Source: Holacanthus passer (lineage: Eukaryota > Chordata > Actinopteri > Pomacanthidae). Taken from it: a stretch of 64,000 nucleotides of DNA. Where the stretch lies: NCBI GenBank assembly GCA_025331565.1, contig JAFREQ010000167.1, positions 124,001 to 188,000 on the forward strand, in the 5' to 3' direction. Below, piece by piece: positions 37,193 to 49,474 of this stretch; the stretch's first letter is position 1, and each line of letters begins with the position of its first letter. Below the pieces are notes generated by a model that saw only the letters and a program-made list of their open reading frames with translations, had not been told where the DNA came from and ran no database searches. Made by a program: the position numbers and the translations under genes.

Positions 37193-38690
37193 AAAAGATG
37201 ACTGTCTTTATTTCAGTGCTTGTAAGAACTGTGCCACCTAAAAGTTAAGTCCAATTAACTTATGAAGACACATAATAACAAATAGTATTTTGTCAGTAAG
37301 CATCTACTGCATCATGTGATTGAGTCACTCTGCCTGTTTTGAGGTTCTTGGTAAATTCGACATCAAGTGAGCAGAGCTGCATTAGTTCCATCTTTTTTTT
37401 TTTATATTGTTTCTATTCTTTTGCCAAATAGCACTTCCTCCATTCCAATTTATTCCCAGTGAAGTTCTGTTACATAACAGTCAGCAGCCTTATTTCCCAA
37501 AGGTGAAGTCTGACTTGATACCAAGAGACAGAGTCGAGTTGAAGATCATTCATTTATACAGCCGCTCATTATGAGGATGGAGCATAAGACTTTACATCTA
37601 AGTAATCAATAATCAATGACAGGACAAATGATAATGTTGCATAATGCAGCAGATAAAATGGAGAGTAGAAAGCAAAGCACAAAACACAGAATATGAAAAT
37701 AGAGAAATTATAGCCCGACACAGAGCCACTGATGTTAGATCCTCAAAGACAAGTGAAAATATTGGGGTGCAGTGGTAGGAAATAAGTTGCAAGAAATCAA
37801 CTGATGCCGACGGATGCCAACATGATAAAGGTTTATTTATGAGTAATTTGTTACAGGAAGATGAGATCGACAGTTGAAGTTTAAAGCCAAGCTGATTTGT
37901 CCTCGTGCTGCTCAGATGAGAGTAAGAACATGAGGATGTCAGAAAGAAACACAGCTTCATGGAGAGAACAGCAAACAGGCAGAAAAACACTTTCTCCTCG
38001 TCTGATGCATTTCTTTAGAAGAGAAAGTAAAAGAATGGTGAGTTAGCAAGGATTTCCTAACCAAACTAAAGAGTTCCCCTTGTAGGAAATGCATGGGAGG
38101 ATAAACCTTTAACCAGTCTGTAAACCTCATTGAGTTTCTGTGGATTAAGTGAAAGATAAACTGTGACCTGCTTCTGACGCAGAGCTCTTGTGACAAATGC
38201 AGTGATCTGCTTCTGTAATTCAGAGTCCCGGGACGAATATTATTCAAACTGAAAGATTAGTAAGAAGGGAAGTAAGGAGAAAGAAAGGTGCATGTGAACA
38301 CTGTTTCCAGGAACCGTCCTCCATTTCACTCCACTAAGTCATTATAACGCACTCTTTACTTCAGAAACCCAGTGGAATATGAGTTTGAATGTAGTGCTGT
38401 TGCATTTTTTCCCTCTTGTCCAGGCTGCAAAACTGAATGAAGGAAACTTTTGCAAAAGGTGGGAGTTGTAGCTGCGGGTCTGTACTGGCAGCCTGATTTG
38501 TTCTACACATGTGCAAAAAGTGGCCCTTGAATGTGATGAATGAATGAATGAGTGCTTGGGGAACAGTTAAGGTTAGAGTAACCCATCAGTCAGGTGTTAG
38601 GATCTGACCTACGCACATGTCGGACAAATTAGATTTCCAGTGCAGATCAGGCGTTTAGGGAGACAATTTTATTTATTCATTGTCGTAAAG

Positions 38691-39314
38691 AAATAGTTAA
38701 TAGTCGACACAGTTACATTTTGGGAAACATACTTTCTAGTATTCACCTTCTTGTCAAGAGTTATTTAGCATAAAGAATGAAAACAGAGAAAGAATTAAAA
38801 CCCTGATTCCAAAAAAGTTTGGTGCTTGTGGAAAACATATATAAAAACAGAATGCAATCATTTGCAAAACAAATTTTGTTTTCTGACAATAATTTTACAA
38901 AGTGTGAGTTCATGTATTAATCTCCTTTATCCAATTATATGTTTGACAAAGTGTTGAACCTCTCTCCATCCTTGCTTGTGAACGACTGAGTCTTTCCAGG
39001 ATGAACCTTTCATACCCAATCATGATACTATCACCTGTTACCAATGAACCTGTTTACCTGTGGAATGATCCAAACAGGTGTTTTTGGATCAGTCCACAAC
39101 TTCCACAGTCTTTTGTTGCTCCTGTCCCAACTTGCTTGAAGCAGATATTTACAAAAATCAATGAAGTTGATGAGGTCAAACATTAAGTACTTGTACTGTT
39201 TTCGATTGAGTATATATCAAAAAGGATTAGCAAACACAACTTTTTTGGAATCAGGGTTGTAGTTAGCTCTGTCCGATGGTAGCAAAAATATATTTCCCAA
39301 CATGTTAAACTATT
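38691..39314 (+). mobile_element. Teleost interspersed repeat (family A) interrupted by a MITE
   Basis: The left part (aaatagttaa to ttagcataaagaatg) and right part (agttagctctgtccgatggt to gttaaactatt) are the two halves of a repeat found several times in this window. They are separated by the 458-base element at 38800-39257. The ends are short inverted repeats (aatagttaa / ttaaactatt). Confidence 0.65.
38800..39257 (+). mobile_element. Non-autonomous DNA transposon (MITE-like), copy 2
   Basis: The terminal inverted repeats are perfect over about 20 bases: accctgattccaaaaaagtt at the left, its complement at the right. The internal sequence is non-coding, although one stretch reads open in one frame. 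The family is familiar from many teleosts. No clear target-site duplication was found. The element sits inside another repeat (38691-39314). Confidence 0.8.
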
Positions 39315-40114
39315 AATTAGAGACAAAATGACCTTCCCTTGGGCTTTAATATCAACACTCACAAGCAATCAACTGCTTGTGTACTTCACATGTTTGAGTC
39401 ATGAGGGGCCATAGTAACAGGACTTAAATATTTTGTTTACTCACAATAGTTACTGTGACCACCATGACACAAAAATTAAACTAAGCTGAGGTAAAAGATG
39501 GGAGGAATGCGCGGGCTGCAGCTGATGTGATTTGAGTCAGCCGTGGGTGCACAGAGCTCATGGCGCCTTATGTCCTGGATTACAGCGGCAGCGGCTGCTG
39601 GCTCCTCGTGTGGTTGGTGCAGTCTGTGCACTTAAAACCATCAAGTTGCGTGACATGGTCAGGAGTGTGGGTGCAGCCCCACCACCTGAACGAACATCTG
39701 ACTCATGATGAATCTAATCAACTATCGATTGGGGTGAAGAAGAGTGAGAAGATGGAACAGTGATTTTCCAACCGGTGAGGTGGCGTATGAACCTCACCTC
39801 CCACACACAGACAGGACTGGATTCACTGGGGTTACAAATTAAATGCTTCTTGTAAACCAATTAAGAACAGCTCTTCTGTGGAATCATAACATTTCCCAGC
39901 ATCTCTGACTATTTTCCAGCCAATTTTATAACAAAAATAAAACATAGACAGGGTCAACTGCCTGCAAAACTTGGGAACACACAGCATAAATTTACCATTC
40001 ATCAGGCCAGCAGTGAATTCCCCAGACTGTAGAGTATGTTGATACTACATAAAGTAACAGGCCGTGAAGTAGCAGAGTCAATTCATTTAAGAAGTTGTTT
40101 CCCAAGCATTACAT

Positions 40115-40120
40115 TTTATT
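40115..40120 (-). terminator. mcm3: Likely mcm3 polyadenylation signal
   Basis: AATAAA on the minus strand lies about 595 bases past the mcm3 stop. It is the nearest clear hexamer noticed; the transcript end itself is not visible from sequence. Confidence 0.4.
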
Positions 40121-40714
40121 TTTAATACACAACTACAGGTTATTAACAATTTCAAAACTTGTTTTTAACTATTTACAAATCCAGACAACAGACGTTCTGG
40201 TAAAAAACACTTATTAAGGTCCTTAGGATGGTGTAGTAATGCACAGTAGGTTTCACTGCTAAATGAAACTGCACCAGGCTGCAATTCCCTTCTGCCTTCT
40301 TCATATGAACCAAGATGTTCATCAAATTACACCTACAGTGTGTTGATACACAGTAATAAGGACATTATAAAGTAATATTACCACTACTGAACACATAAGT
40401 GCATAAATGAAGACTGAGCTTTTTGCACTGGTCTCGCTTGCAAAACATGTGGTGATGGAACAATCTGCACCACAGTGGATCCAAATCCACCATAAGAATA
40501 AACTTTCAAATAATTATTGGTGCCTCATGGGTGGAAATGCAGATAAGAGGTCAAAGGTCTAACTCAACATTAGAGTGCATGTAGGGGAAATGGCAGATGA
40601 AAAGCAGAGGATGCATGAATACACATGAGGTGTCCAACATGTACATTTGACTATAAATCACTGTTTTTTTCAGAGTCCACGTAATCAGTTTCAGAAAGTC
40701 CTCTCCCCCCTCCC

Positions 40715-43700
40715 TCAGATGAGGAAGATGATGTCATCGGCCACCATGACCTGGTTGTCATCCTGCATGCGAGCCAAAGCAGATCGAACCTCTGGCTCTG
40801 TGAAACGAGTCTGCCGCTCCTTGTTGATGTCGTCCATCAGGGTCTTCATCTTCACTGACTGGGCGTGAGCAGACTGGAACACTGCGAACAGGGACGACTT
40901 GAACTCCTTCAGCCTGGTGGAGGAAACCAGCAGAGATGTGATTACAATTCACAGCACATTGTAACTTCTGACAGACAGTTACAGACTTGTCTGATGGCAC
41001 TGGAGCTATTATCTCAAAGTTAAGTTGTTAGCAATGATTGAGCTGCGCCTGTCCTTCGTCTTCTTCTCTGTCTCTGGTCTTGCCACCGAGAGCTGTGCTC
41101 CAAGTTCAAATTGTTTCAAACCCTTCAATTTGCTAAAACTACTGTGTTTCAGAGTTCCCTGAACTCTATAACACAACATTAAAAAGATACCACGATCTAC
41201 TGGTAATGCTGTGCAAAATGTCAGCAGTCAGATGGGTTTACTCGGTTTGTGAATAGGCATGTAGTCTACAAACTTAGCTAAATCTAATGCTAAAGTTCAG
41301 CTGCTTGCTTTTGCACTTTTTGGTAACATATCCCCGCGCTGCATTTTGAATCTGCAAGTGTCTGCACTATACTCTATCCCCAAATCGCAGTAGGTGAAGA
41401 GCCAATTTCTTATCATCTGAAGGCATCTTAGCCACACATAGGGTGACTCATGTATGTAGCATGACGTATGCTTCATTTTGCACTGAAGAAATTTCCAACA
41501 TGGACTGAAATGTTTGCACTTTGACACATTTGTTCACTGTGTGTGCAGGCCTGTAATGTATCAAATAGAAGCTTTTAAAATCCAGAGATTGATCTGAATC
41601 TCTTGTTGTGTGCGTGAGTTCTCCCATGTTGCACTCGAAGTTAACATCCTGTGAAGTCTAAAGTCTCCTATGGTATTTAATGGAATACCTCTTCGTCCTA
41701 TCCCTGTAATCTCTGTTCTAATTGATAGCACTGAGCATGAAAAGTTATATAATATAATATACTGCTCAGGATAATATACTGAGCAGTTGTGAGCATTTCA
41801 ATCTGTTTGACTCCTCCCCCTCACCTCTCTGCAGAGAGCTCTGTGTCTTCAGCCTGTGTTGTGGCATCCATGGCCTCCTCCTCTTCCCGCTGTGGCTTGG
41901 CTGGTTTCGGGGTGCCAGCCTGAACTGAAACGAGCATCGAGACCAATGTGAGAACTCAAATACATACAGAACACACGGAAACCCACGTTATCAAAACTAT
42001 GGCGGTACAGCTGCTGGAAACCATTTCAAATCAGAAAAGAAAAGTCAATAAATAAGATGCTTTTGAACACTCTGCTTTTTTGCTCAGTTACTACATGTCT
42101 TACCTACAATAGTACTTAAGTAAGTTTACTGAAGGGTACAGCAAATTGTTCTTAAAGTATCAAAAGAAAAGATATTTGTTGGGCATCACATTGACGCCTG
42201 AGTATTTTATATTACAGGATATAATGTTGAGCTCAAGCTTATTTTAACAATTTAATATACTGTCATAGAGGTTAATATGTCACAGTGCTGATCATATGTT
42301 CTACATGTAAAATCTCAATCTGCAAAAATAACTAGTAACTACAGTTGTGATATCAATGCAAACAGATTTAAAAAGTACTGCATTTTCTTTTCCAGAAAAT
42401 GGAAATACTCCAGTAAAAGTACATCAAGTGTTTCCACCACTGTTTCAAAATATTTTAGGCCTTATATTTGCATGCAATTTATAGCACAATATCTGTGAGC
42501 GTTTTTTGAAAATCAAAATCTTTTGTTTGCTCATATGTCCACATGAACAGTATGGCTCTAAAAAATTTAATTAAGAGTGAAAAAAAAACTGTCCCGTGGG
42601 AAAAAGTAGACGTGCTAAACTGAAAACAAGATTTCAGCTGTGTCTGGAATGAGTCAGCAAGAATGTGAAATAGACTACAGCAGTGTGGGTAGAGAATAAA
42701 AGTGATGCTTACTTTCAGGGACATCCTGCTCTTCGCTGAAGTCATATGGGCTGTAGGGCTCGCTCCCCTGAGAGCCACGTCGCCCCCTGCAGGACACACA
42801 GGCCAGTGTTAGTAAAAACTGACGAGAGCAACGAGAATGTTTTTAAAAATCTATTTAATGACTTTAAACTGCAGCTAATTATTTCTCTGCATTCTGGGAA
42901 ATGTAGAGTAAGGAAAGCCAGTAGAAAGCATATCTGTGTCACTATGTATCTACCTCTTCTTGGCAGTTCTCTGTGAACGCTGAGTGGACGACTCCTCGTC
43001 CTCTTCCTCCTCTGAACCGGAGTCCTGCTCCTGTCTCGAACGTTTCTTCACTTTCTCCAGGACCTGCAGAGGAAACCAGACATCCCAGATATGAGCTTCA
43101 TTCATACATTACTTTGCAAAAAACATCATCTTTATTCAGCAGACACGGCCGTACGGACCTTTTTGAAGTAGGCAAACTGGACGAGCTCCACGGCCACCTC
43201 CGAGTCCTCCAGCTCCACAGCTTTGCTCATTCGGGCCTTGGCGTGTGCCGTGGACAGACGGATCAGGGTCTCCAGCGTACGAGCCGTCACTGGAGAGGTC
43301 TGAGGAGCAGGAGAGGGAATGAGGTCAGAGAGGGCTCACATGGTCCTAACACACAGGTAGGAGCAGTTGCACATCTGCACGGTTTCTACTAGGATGTGAC
43401 AATCTGTCGCCTGCAGGTAACAAATCATTTGTGTGACTTGTCAAAGAAAGAAAACAATTAGTATAGATGATTATAACTAAGATTCACCCATTTTCACTGT
43501 GAGCTCTTTACCATTTCCATTGTCCTATTAAAACACAGGTAATAACAATGGACTGGAATTTTCTCAGACACTTTGACATGTCACAGCAGGAAAATACTGT
43601 ACTGTGCAGAGTGGTTCATAAGGACACTTGACTACAACAGAGCCATCTTTAATGTTATAACAGTTGTGCTTTTAACGCTTTTTTCTTTTTGCAGTTAGTG

Positions 43701-46700
43701 TATTAGAAACATTTTGTTCTCCACAACCATAGTACAATGTGCAACACAGACCGTAGTGCCAGTTCATCTTTTCAAAATTGAGAAATACATTTATTTTCCA
43801 CAATCTTTCTGAAGTCACCTGCTTTTTTTTTTCTCCCTTAGACCTGCTCCTCTATTTGTGCATTGTATTGTCATCAACTGCACATTCAAACATCAAGGCT
43901 GCATCCACACAAATGTGTCACCAAACTAGACGTGCTGATATGTAAGACAAAGAATTAAAGTGTCCCACTCTAATGGGTGCAACAAGACAAGAGAGGGAGA
44001 TGTCAGTAAACGCCTCCCACCCCCACAGTCCTGAGGAAGAAGTCTGATCAGTACAGTGCGTCTGGTTGTAGGTGTATCCAGTAAGCTATTGTGTTCATAT
44101 ACAAGTGTGCTCCTGCTCACCCTGGCAATGTCAGCACCCATCTGCTCCTGGCTCCTCAGCCTTGAGTACTCTTCCGCGATGTGATTGGCCGCCTCCTCTG
44201 TCAGCACGGGCGTCACAGCCTTGGCGATGTGGATGTACTTCCTCATGAACTCCTTACTTACAATCTTATCCCTGAAACAAAGGAAACGTTATTTTAACTT
44301 TTGGTTGTTGAACTTAAACCAGTCACCCTAGTGTTTATTTATCTCTTAAGGTAGTGATAAAAAGGACATTCATCAAAAGTTAGAAGGTTGATGTTTTTGA
44401 TGCCAGGGCAGACACTGTGTGCGTACTTCTTTCTCTTGCTTCCATGCAGCAGGTTGTTGTGTTTCTCATAGATCTGCAGCTCCTCATGCTCCTCTGCTAC
44501 TGCGTCTGGGTCTTCTGTGGCCAGGATGTCTACTGTCCCACCCAGAGCCATGGCTGAAAAACAAACCAAGGACACACGCAATGTTCACACACTTTTAAAC
44601 ACTGTACGGACAGACAGACTATACAGACTGGAGTTTGAAGGAGCCCTGATGCACAGTACCTGCTCCCTCCTGCTCACGGGGGTCACGGTAGCGGTGCATC
44701 CTCAGCACGTGATCTGAGATCTCGCGGTCCTGCTCGGGGTCCATCTGATCCAGCACGATGAACAGGAGGTCAAAACGAGACAGCAGGGAGTCCTGGAGGC
44801 CGATGTTCTCCATGGGGGTTTTATACTGGTCGTACTGCAAAGAGATTAAAGAGCAGATTAAAATATTTTTTAAAAAAAAAAAAAAAACAGATCACCTGAC
44901 AGTTAAACAAAACATGTATGTAACTAAAAGGTCAAACGAGTAGTTACATACCCTGCCATAGACCGGGTTGGCAGCCGCCAGCACAGAGCAGCGGGCGTTG
45001 AGGCGGGCGTGGATGCCAGCCTTGGCGATGGTGACGCGGCCCTGCTCCATCACCTCATGGATGGCCGTGCGGTCCATGTCGGACATTTTGTCAAACTCGT
45101 CGATGCACACCACGCCGCGGTCAGCCAGCACCATGGCTCCCGCCTCCAGACGACGTTCACCTTTGGGAGGGGGAAAAAAAAGTGGCTGTGAATGTTTTAG
45201 CTCAACAAAGGAAATGGATTCACAAATTTTCCAGCACAGTGCATTTGTTTGTACTGTGATGAGCGAGTGTGTCGTACCCGTCTCCTGGTCAGTGGTGACT
45301 GCAGCAGTCAGACCCACACCAGAGGAGCCTCGCCCTGTGGTGGGGATGGCCCTGGGTGCTGTGTGGAGCACGTAACGCAGCAGCTGGGACTTTGCTACTG
45401 ACGGATCACCTGGTAAAGACAAATGTAGATGATGATGTGATGTCTCGTATTAACCACCATCTCCCAAACACATTTCCTGGCTGAATAAATACATGAGCAG
45501 AAAAAAACCTCTGATACCGATTAGCAGGATGTTGATGTCTCCTCTGATGCGTGATCCATTTTCCAGCACCTTCTCCACTCCGCCCAGCAACATGCAGAGA
45601 ATAGCCTTCTTTATGTACTCGTGGCCGTGGATGCTGGGAGCCAGGGAGCGAGCCAGCTGATCAAACACATTCTATGTAAAAGCAAAAGGGAAAATTATTA
45701 ATTTCCTCCTTTTGTTAAAGGATAATATTTCATAGGCCTGAACAGCTACCAGACACAAAGACTGAAGCCTCACCACAGAGTGAGTCCTGCTGAAGTTCCT
45801 GATCTTGGCTACATCGTCTGCTGAGAAGTAGGGGGACACCTCCTTGCTCATCTGTTTGACATGGCAGGCTATCATGATGGTCCTGGGTGGGAAAGGGCAG
45901 AAAATGAATAATACAGAACAAGAGTAAAGTCAGCAGCTCCAGTACAAACACTTTAACCAATCTCACCTGAACGTGCCAGAGGTGAATCCTCCCTTCTTGC
46001 CGGGCAGGCAGCGGTACGTCCCGATGACCTGCACTCTGTCTCCGGGTTTGACCACGTCCACCAGGTCGTTGTCCAGGATGATGTCCACAGAGCGAGGCAG
46101 CTGGCCGGCGGGGGCTTTCTCTGGCATCTCCTGCACCGTGATGGTCTGGTGGTCCTTGTAGATGGAGAGGCCGAACTCTGTCTCCAGAGGGTTGTTCTCC
46201 TCATCCTGTTGCGAAGGAAAAAAGAGGTAGTAAAATGATATAAGGGAGAGAAGAAATGATGACCATTACTGAAATGTAAAAATGAAACAGCTGAGCTCCT
46301 CCTTACCTTGGTGGGGTAGATGGCACTGGAGGGGAAGGCATCCAGCGAGGTCATGTCAGTGTACTTCCTCTCCATCGTCTTCTTTGTGGCTGGGCAGTAG
46401 TGGACACTGCGCACCACTTTAGGACGCACCAGAGAACCTGAAGACAGATGAGAAGCAAGACATGATATATGTTATGTATATGTTCTTAATATTCCATGAA
46501 GTGCAAAGCAGTGAAAGAGACAAGTAGTGCTCAGTAGAGTCCAGGGGGGGGGAATAAACAATCAACTCACACTTGGTGATGATGCCCTCCACACACACCA
46601 TGCTGCCCAGCAGGCGGGACGTCAGGGTTCGGGGGGTGACGTGCTTGGAGCCGAAGCTGCCCTCCAGGCCGATGTAGAACTCCTCGTACTGCTTGGCGTA

Positions 46701-47707
46701 GGTGGCGTCCACCGAGGCCACCAGGTCCTTCAGAGCCCGCTGGAACGCCAGCAGCTCCTCAAAGGCATTGTTCATCAGTCTGACAGAGACAAGAAAAACA
46801 TTGGAGTTATGGACACAATTCTGGATTTTACTTTTAATCTGTGTGCTTTGTTTGTAGACGTATCAGGGAATAATGACACCAAAACACAGAAAGTTACAAT
46901 CAGTCAGTTCAAGATGTGTATGTTTACTTAATTTATCCAATAAAACCAAACCACCATTAGTGAACTCCTCCGGTTCCATACTTTATCTACAATTCAACTT
47001 TTGATTTAAAGAGAAACAATCCAACTCATGCTGAACAGCAGTCATGTCCCAAACTGACATCAGTAATGTCAGAAATACCAAAACTGATCCCAAGCAGAAA
47101 TAGTTTGCTGGTCAGACCAGACCAAGAAAGATGGAGCAATAAACCCCCTGACTGTGTTGTACTGAGAAAATTTATATTTTTGATTGAGTTCACATGTCAC
47201 AGTTTCCACACACACACACTTCTTCCTTACTTGGCAGCTCGGGCCTCGTTGCGCCTCCTCAGGTCGTTGATGTTGACGATGAGTCGAGCTTTATTCTCGC
47301 TGATCATGTCCCGGACTTTGCTCTGATAAATCCCCTGGTCTTGCTGCAGAAAACAGGCAGAAGGTTGGTGTTGTTTTTTTCATCTTAAACCCAAAACAAG
47401 TTGATCATGATTTCACTGGACTTCAGAAGAAAGATCAGCACACAGGAAACTAAAGACAGACGGAACTGCTGCACCAAGCTTCATAGTAACGTGTAGCATT
47501 TACTAACTGCTGTCATTTAGCTGTTAGCAGCGATATTTTTGCAAATGAAGGGGGATCTTTTGTTGTGACCGCATGGTTTCTAATTCATCCAACAACAAAA
47601 GAGTTAAGAGACGGGATAAAAGTCAGACTTACATCGTCGTCCAGGAAGTCCAGGTAATCCCTCTGCGCCTCTCTCATCTCCCGGTCATCTACGATGTCGG
47701 TTGCCAT
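40715..47707 (-). CDS. mcm3: DNA replication licensing factor MCM3
   Basis: Seventeen coding exons in transcript order: 47707-47633, 47343-47231, 46779-46571, 46437-46307, 46205-45967, 45882-45774, 45671-45518, 45409-45278, 45160-44952, 44834-44660, 44553-44427, 44271-44121, 43299-43159, 43063-42954, 42786-42713, 41924-41825, 40913-40715 (TGA). All are in phase, giving 815 aa (human 808). MCM3 is one subunit of the MCM2-7 replicative helicase that unwinds nuclear DNA at origins. The N-terminal domain includes REAQRDYLDFLDD and RPKVVRSVHYCPATKK. The AAA+ domain has Walker A GDPSVAKS (344-351), Walker B with CIDEFDK (406-412), sensor 1 AAANPVYG (449-456) and arginine finger SRFD (476-479). A basic/acidic linker (KKRSRQEQDSGSEEEEDEES) and a winged-helix C-terminus ending in DDIIFLI follow. 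The intron 11 donor is GTACGC, weaker than the others. Confidence 0.98.
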
Positions 47708-47805
47708 TATGCGCTGTTATTTATGATACTTTAAAATGTGAAAATATTGCACAGAGTTTGGCACAGCGTCTGCTCTGTCACCGTCACTCCACACAACTGC
47801 GGGGA

Positions 47806-47963
47806 TTTCGCGCCACAGCGTGCCGGGTACGACTAGAGCGTAAGACGCCATTGGTCAACCCGGCACGTACTACTTTACATAGTCGGCGGGTAAACGTACA
47901 GCCGTCCAATAGAATTCACCGTGACATCACATGACTACGCCCCATCGACAACTCGCGGGAAAA
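47806..47963 (-). promoter_or_regulatory. mcm3: mcm3 cell-cycle promoter (E2F, CCAAT, CRE-like)
   Basis: Within 260 bases of the mcm3 ATG lie an E2F-type site TTTCGCGCC at 47806-47814, a second, TCGCGGGAAAA, at 47953-47963, CCAAT boxes at 47848-47854 (minus) and 47906-47910 (plus), and a CRE-like TGACATCA at 47922-47929. The block is CpG-rich and lacks TATA. E2F plus CCAAT is the usual arrangement for MCM genes induced at G1/S. Confidence 0.75.
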
Positions 47964-47969
47964 CGGAGC

Positions 47970-49239
47970 AGGAAGAGGCGGGCTCTTAAAAAGGAGGAAA
48001 AGCCCAGCATAGCGATATTAACCGTATTGTCCAGGAGATGGCGACATAAACGTGGGCTTGACAAGAAATCTAAACGCTTGAGCGCTCTGATAATGTTAGT
48101 TGTGCGTGTGACACACACATTTTATACATATTAAGTGATTATGAATTTCGCAGGATCATATTTATGATGCATTTAAATATAAACTCTGATTTTGTTTGAT
48201 GTATTCGTAAAGTACAGTCTAAATCCATTGGTCTTCACGAACTGATTTACAACTTTCAAAGTATTCTGTTAATGCCACATTTACATGTATGGAGACTTAC
48301 TGTTGCATGTAACATAACAGTTATTCCAAATGTAGCATGTATTAGGAGGAAACTGTGTCTTATATATAAGTAAGCTTGTTTATGATAGTGCTAGTTTTAC
48401 TGGGAGTCTCCTGGCTGCATAAGGACACAACAGTTTACAGAGAAGTTTAAAGATGAGAGAGGGGATCTAATATAACAAGTTATTTTGGTTTTTAAAGATT
48501 GTTTTGGCCGGGTAATTTTAATAACTTTACTAAAGTCCGGAATACACAGGCAATATATTGATAGTTTGTCACATAAAACATTATATTTCACTGTGTGTGT
48601 GTGTGTTTTTTTCATATAAAATTAAATATCATTTTGTTTAACTGCATTAAAGTCTATTCTGAGGCACTTCGGGTAAAACAGATAAGTAGTGTCCTAACGA
48701 CCCTTCAGCTCTACCTTGCAAAGCTAAGCTCAACCTTATATCAATAAATCCCTCACCTGCCATTATGATTTTTCTTTATGTTTAATGATAAAATCATAAT
48801 TACATTTTTGGGACATATGTTTATAAATATCCATAAAGAAACCACGTGGTTCTGGTGTGATTTGGGGTTGCTTTTTTCTCAAGTAATTGTCACTGTCTAC
48901 ACACTATTTGATTGCAGTGTATAGGACCTGACAGTAGATGGAGACACACATATGTATTAGAAATGCATTTCAACTTTTTTTTTTATCCCAGTGTATCATC
49001 GTTATGTAGGTTTTAGAAAAAGGTCTGTCTGACCACAATAATCATAAAGGATTTTCGTCATTAAAAACACAATTTACTCCTCCAACCCTCTTTAAAATTA
49101 TAGGGTAATACTGACGATATTGAACACAAACTTAACAATGAATGATAAACACCTATGAATGTCTATTACAAGGGTAAAGGACTGTATATACGACTATCAA
49201 CACCGATCATAACTGTTAGTAACGGCACTTCGGGTGTTT
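47970..49239. other. Intergenic between the mcm3 and paqr8 promoters
   Basis: The two genes are divergent, about 1.5 kb apart. Beyond the mcm3 promoter the DNA is AT-rich, with no coding feature and no recognised repeat. Confidence 0.5.
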
Positions 49240-49474
49240 CCGGTCATTTAGCCCCGCCCACCTCCCCTGTTCGGGTCAGCAGCGTTTTCACCCTTTACCT
49301 CCGTTCAGCCTGTGAAATCTCTCTCTACCTCAACATGGTGTAGTAAACGGTCTCTCATCGCTTTCTACAGGAGGAGAAACCTGCAGTATAATCAGCCTAT
49401 TTTCTTCTTTTTTTCTTCTGTTTTCTTCTTCTGCGACTCCAGAGGGGCAACAGGTGTTCAGTCGAAACAAGCAG
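49240..49474 (+). promoter_or_regulatory. paqr8: paqr8 promoter and non-coding first exon
   Basis: A GC box (gccccgccca, 49251-49260) is followed by a pyrimidine-rich leader ending in a good donor, CAAGCAG|GTGAGC, at 49475. The matching acceptor is at 50737, two bases before the paqr8 start codon. The leader has a two-codon upstream frame (ATG GTG TAG, about 49335). The 5' end of the exon is not fixed by sequence. Confidence 0.6.

Larger units (their letters stand above)
34990..40114. other. Intergenic between the IL-17 gene and mcm3
   Basis: Holds the two inverted MITE copies, one family B and one interrupted family A repeat. No second IL-17 gene was found: no further SPW or GCTC coding block was seen on either strand. 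An unassigned frame with a hydrophobic start lies at 39560-39763. Confidence 0.5.

Noticed and set aside
34990..40700. Search for a second il17a/f gene next to the first, as in mammals
   Set aside because: No SPW, CxxxGC or GCTC coding block was found on either strand in this interval.
42973..43392. 139-codon plus-strand frame across mcm3 exons 13-14
   Set aside because: Crosses mcm3 exon-intron borders on the wrong strand; a shadow frame.
47931..48134. 67-codon basic frame upstream of mcm3
   Set aside because: It overlaps the mcm3 promoter elements, and the basic residues come from CpG-rich promoter sequence; no homology.
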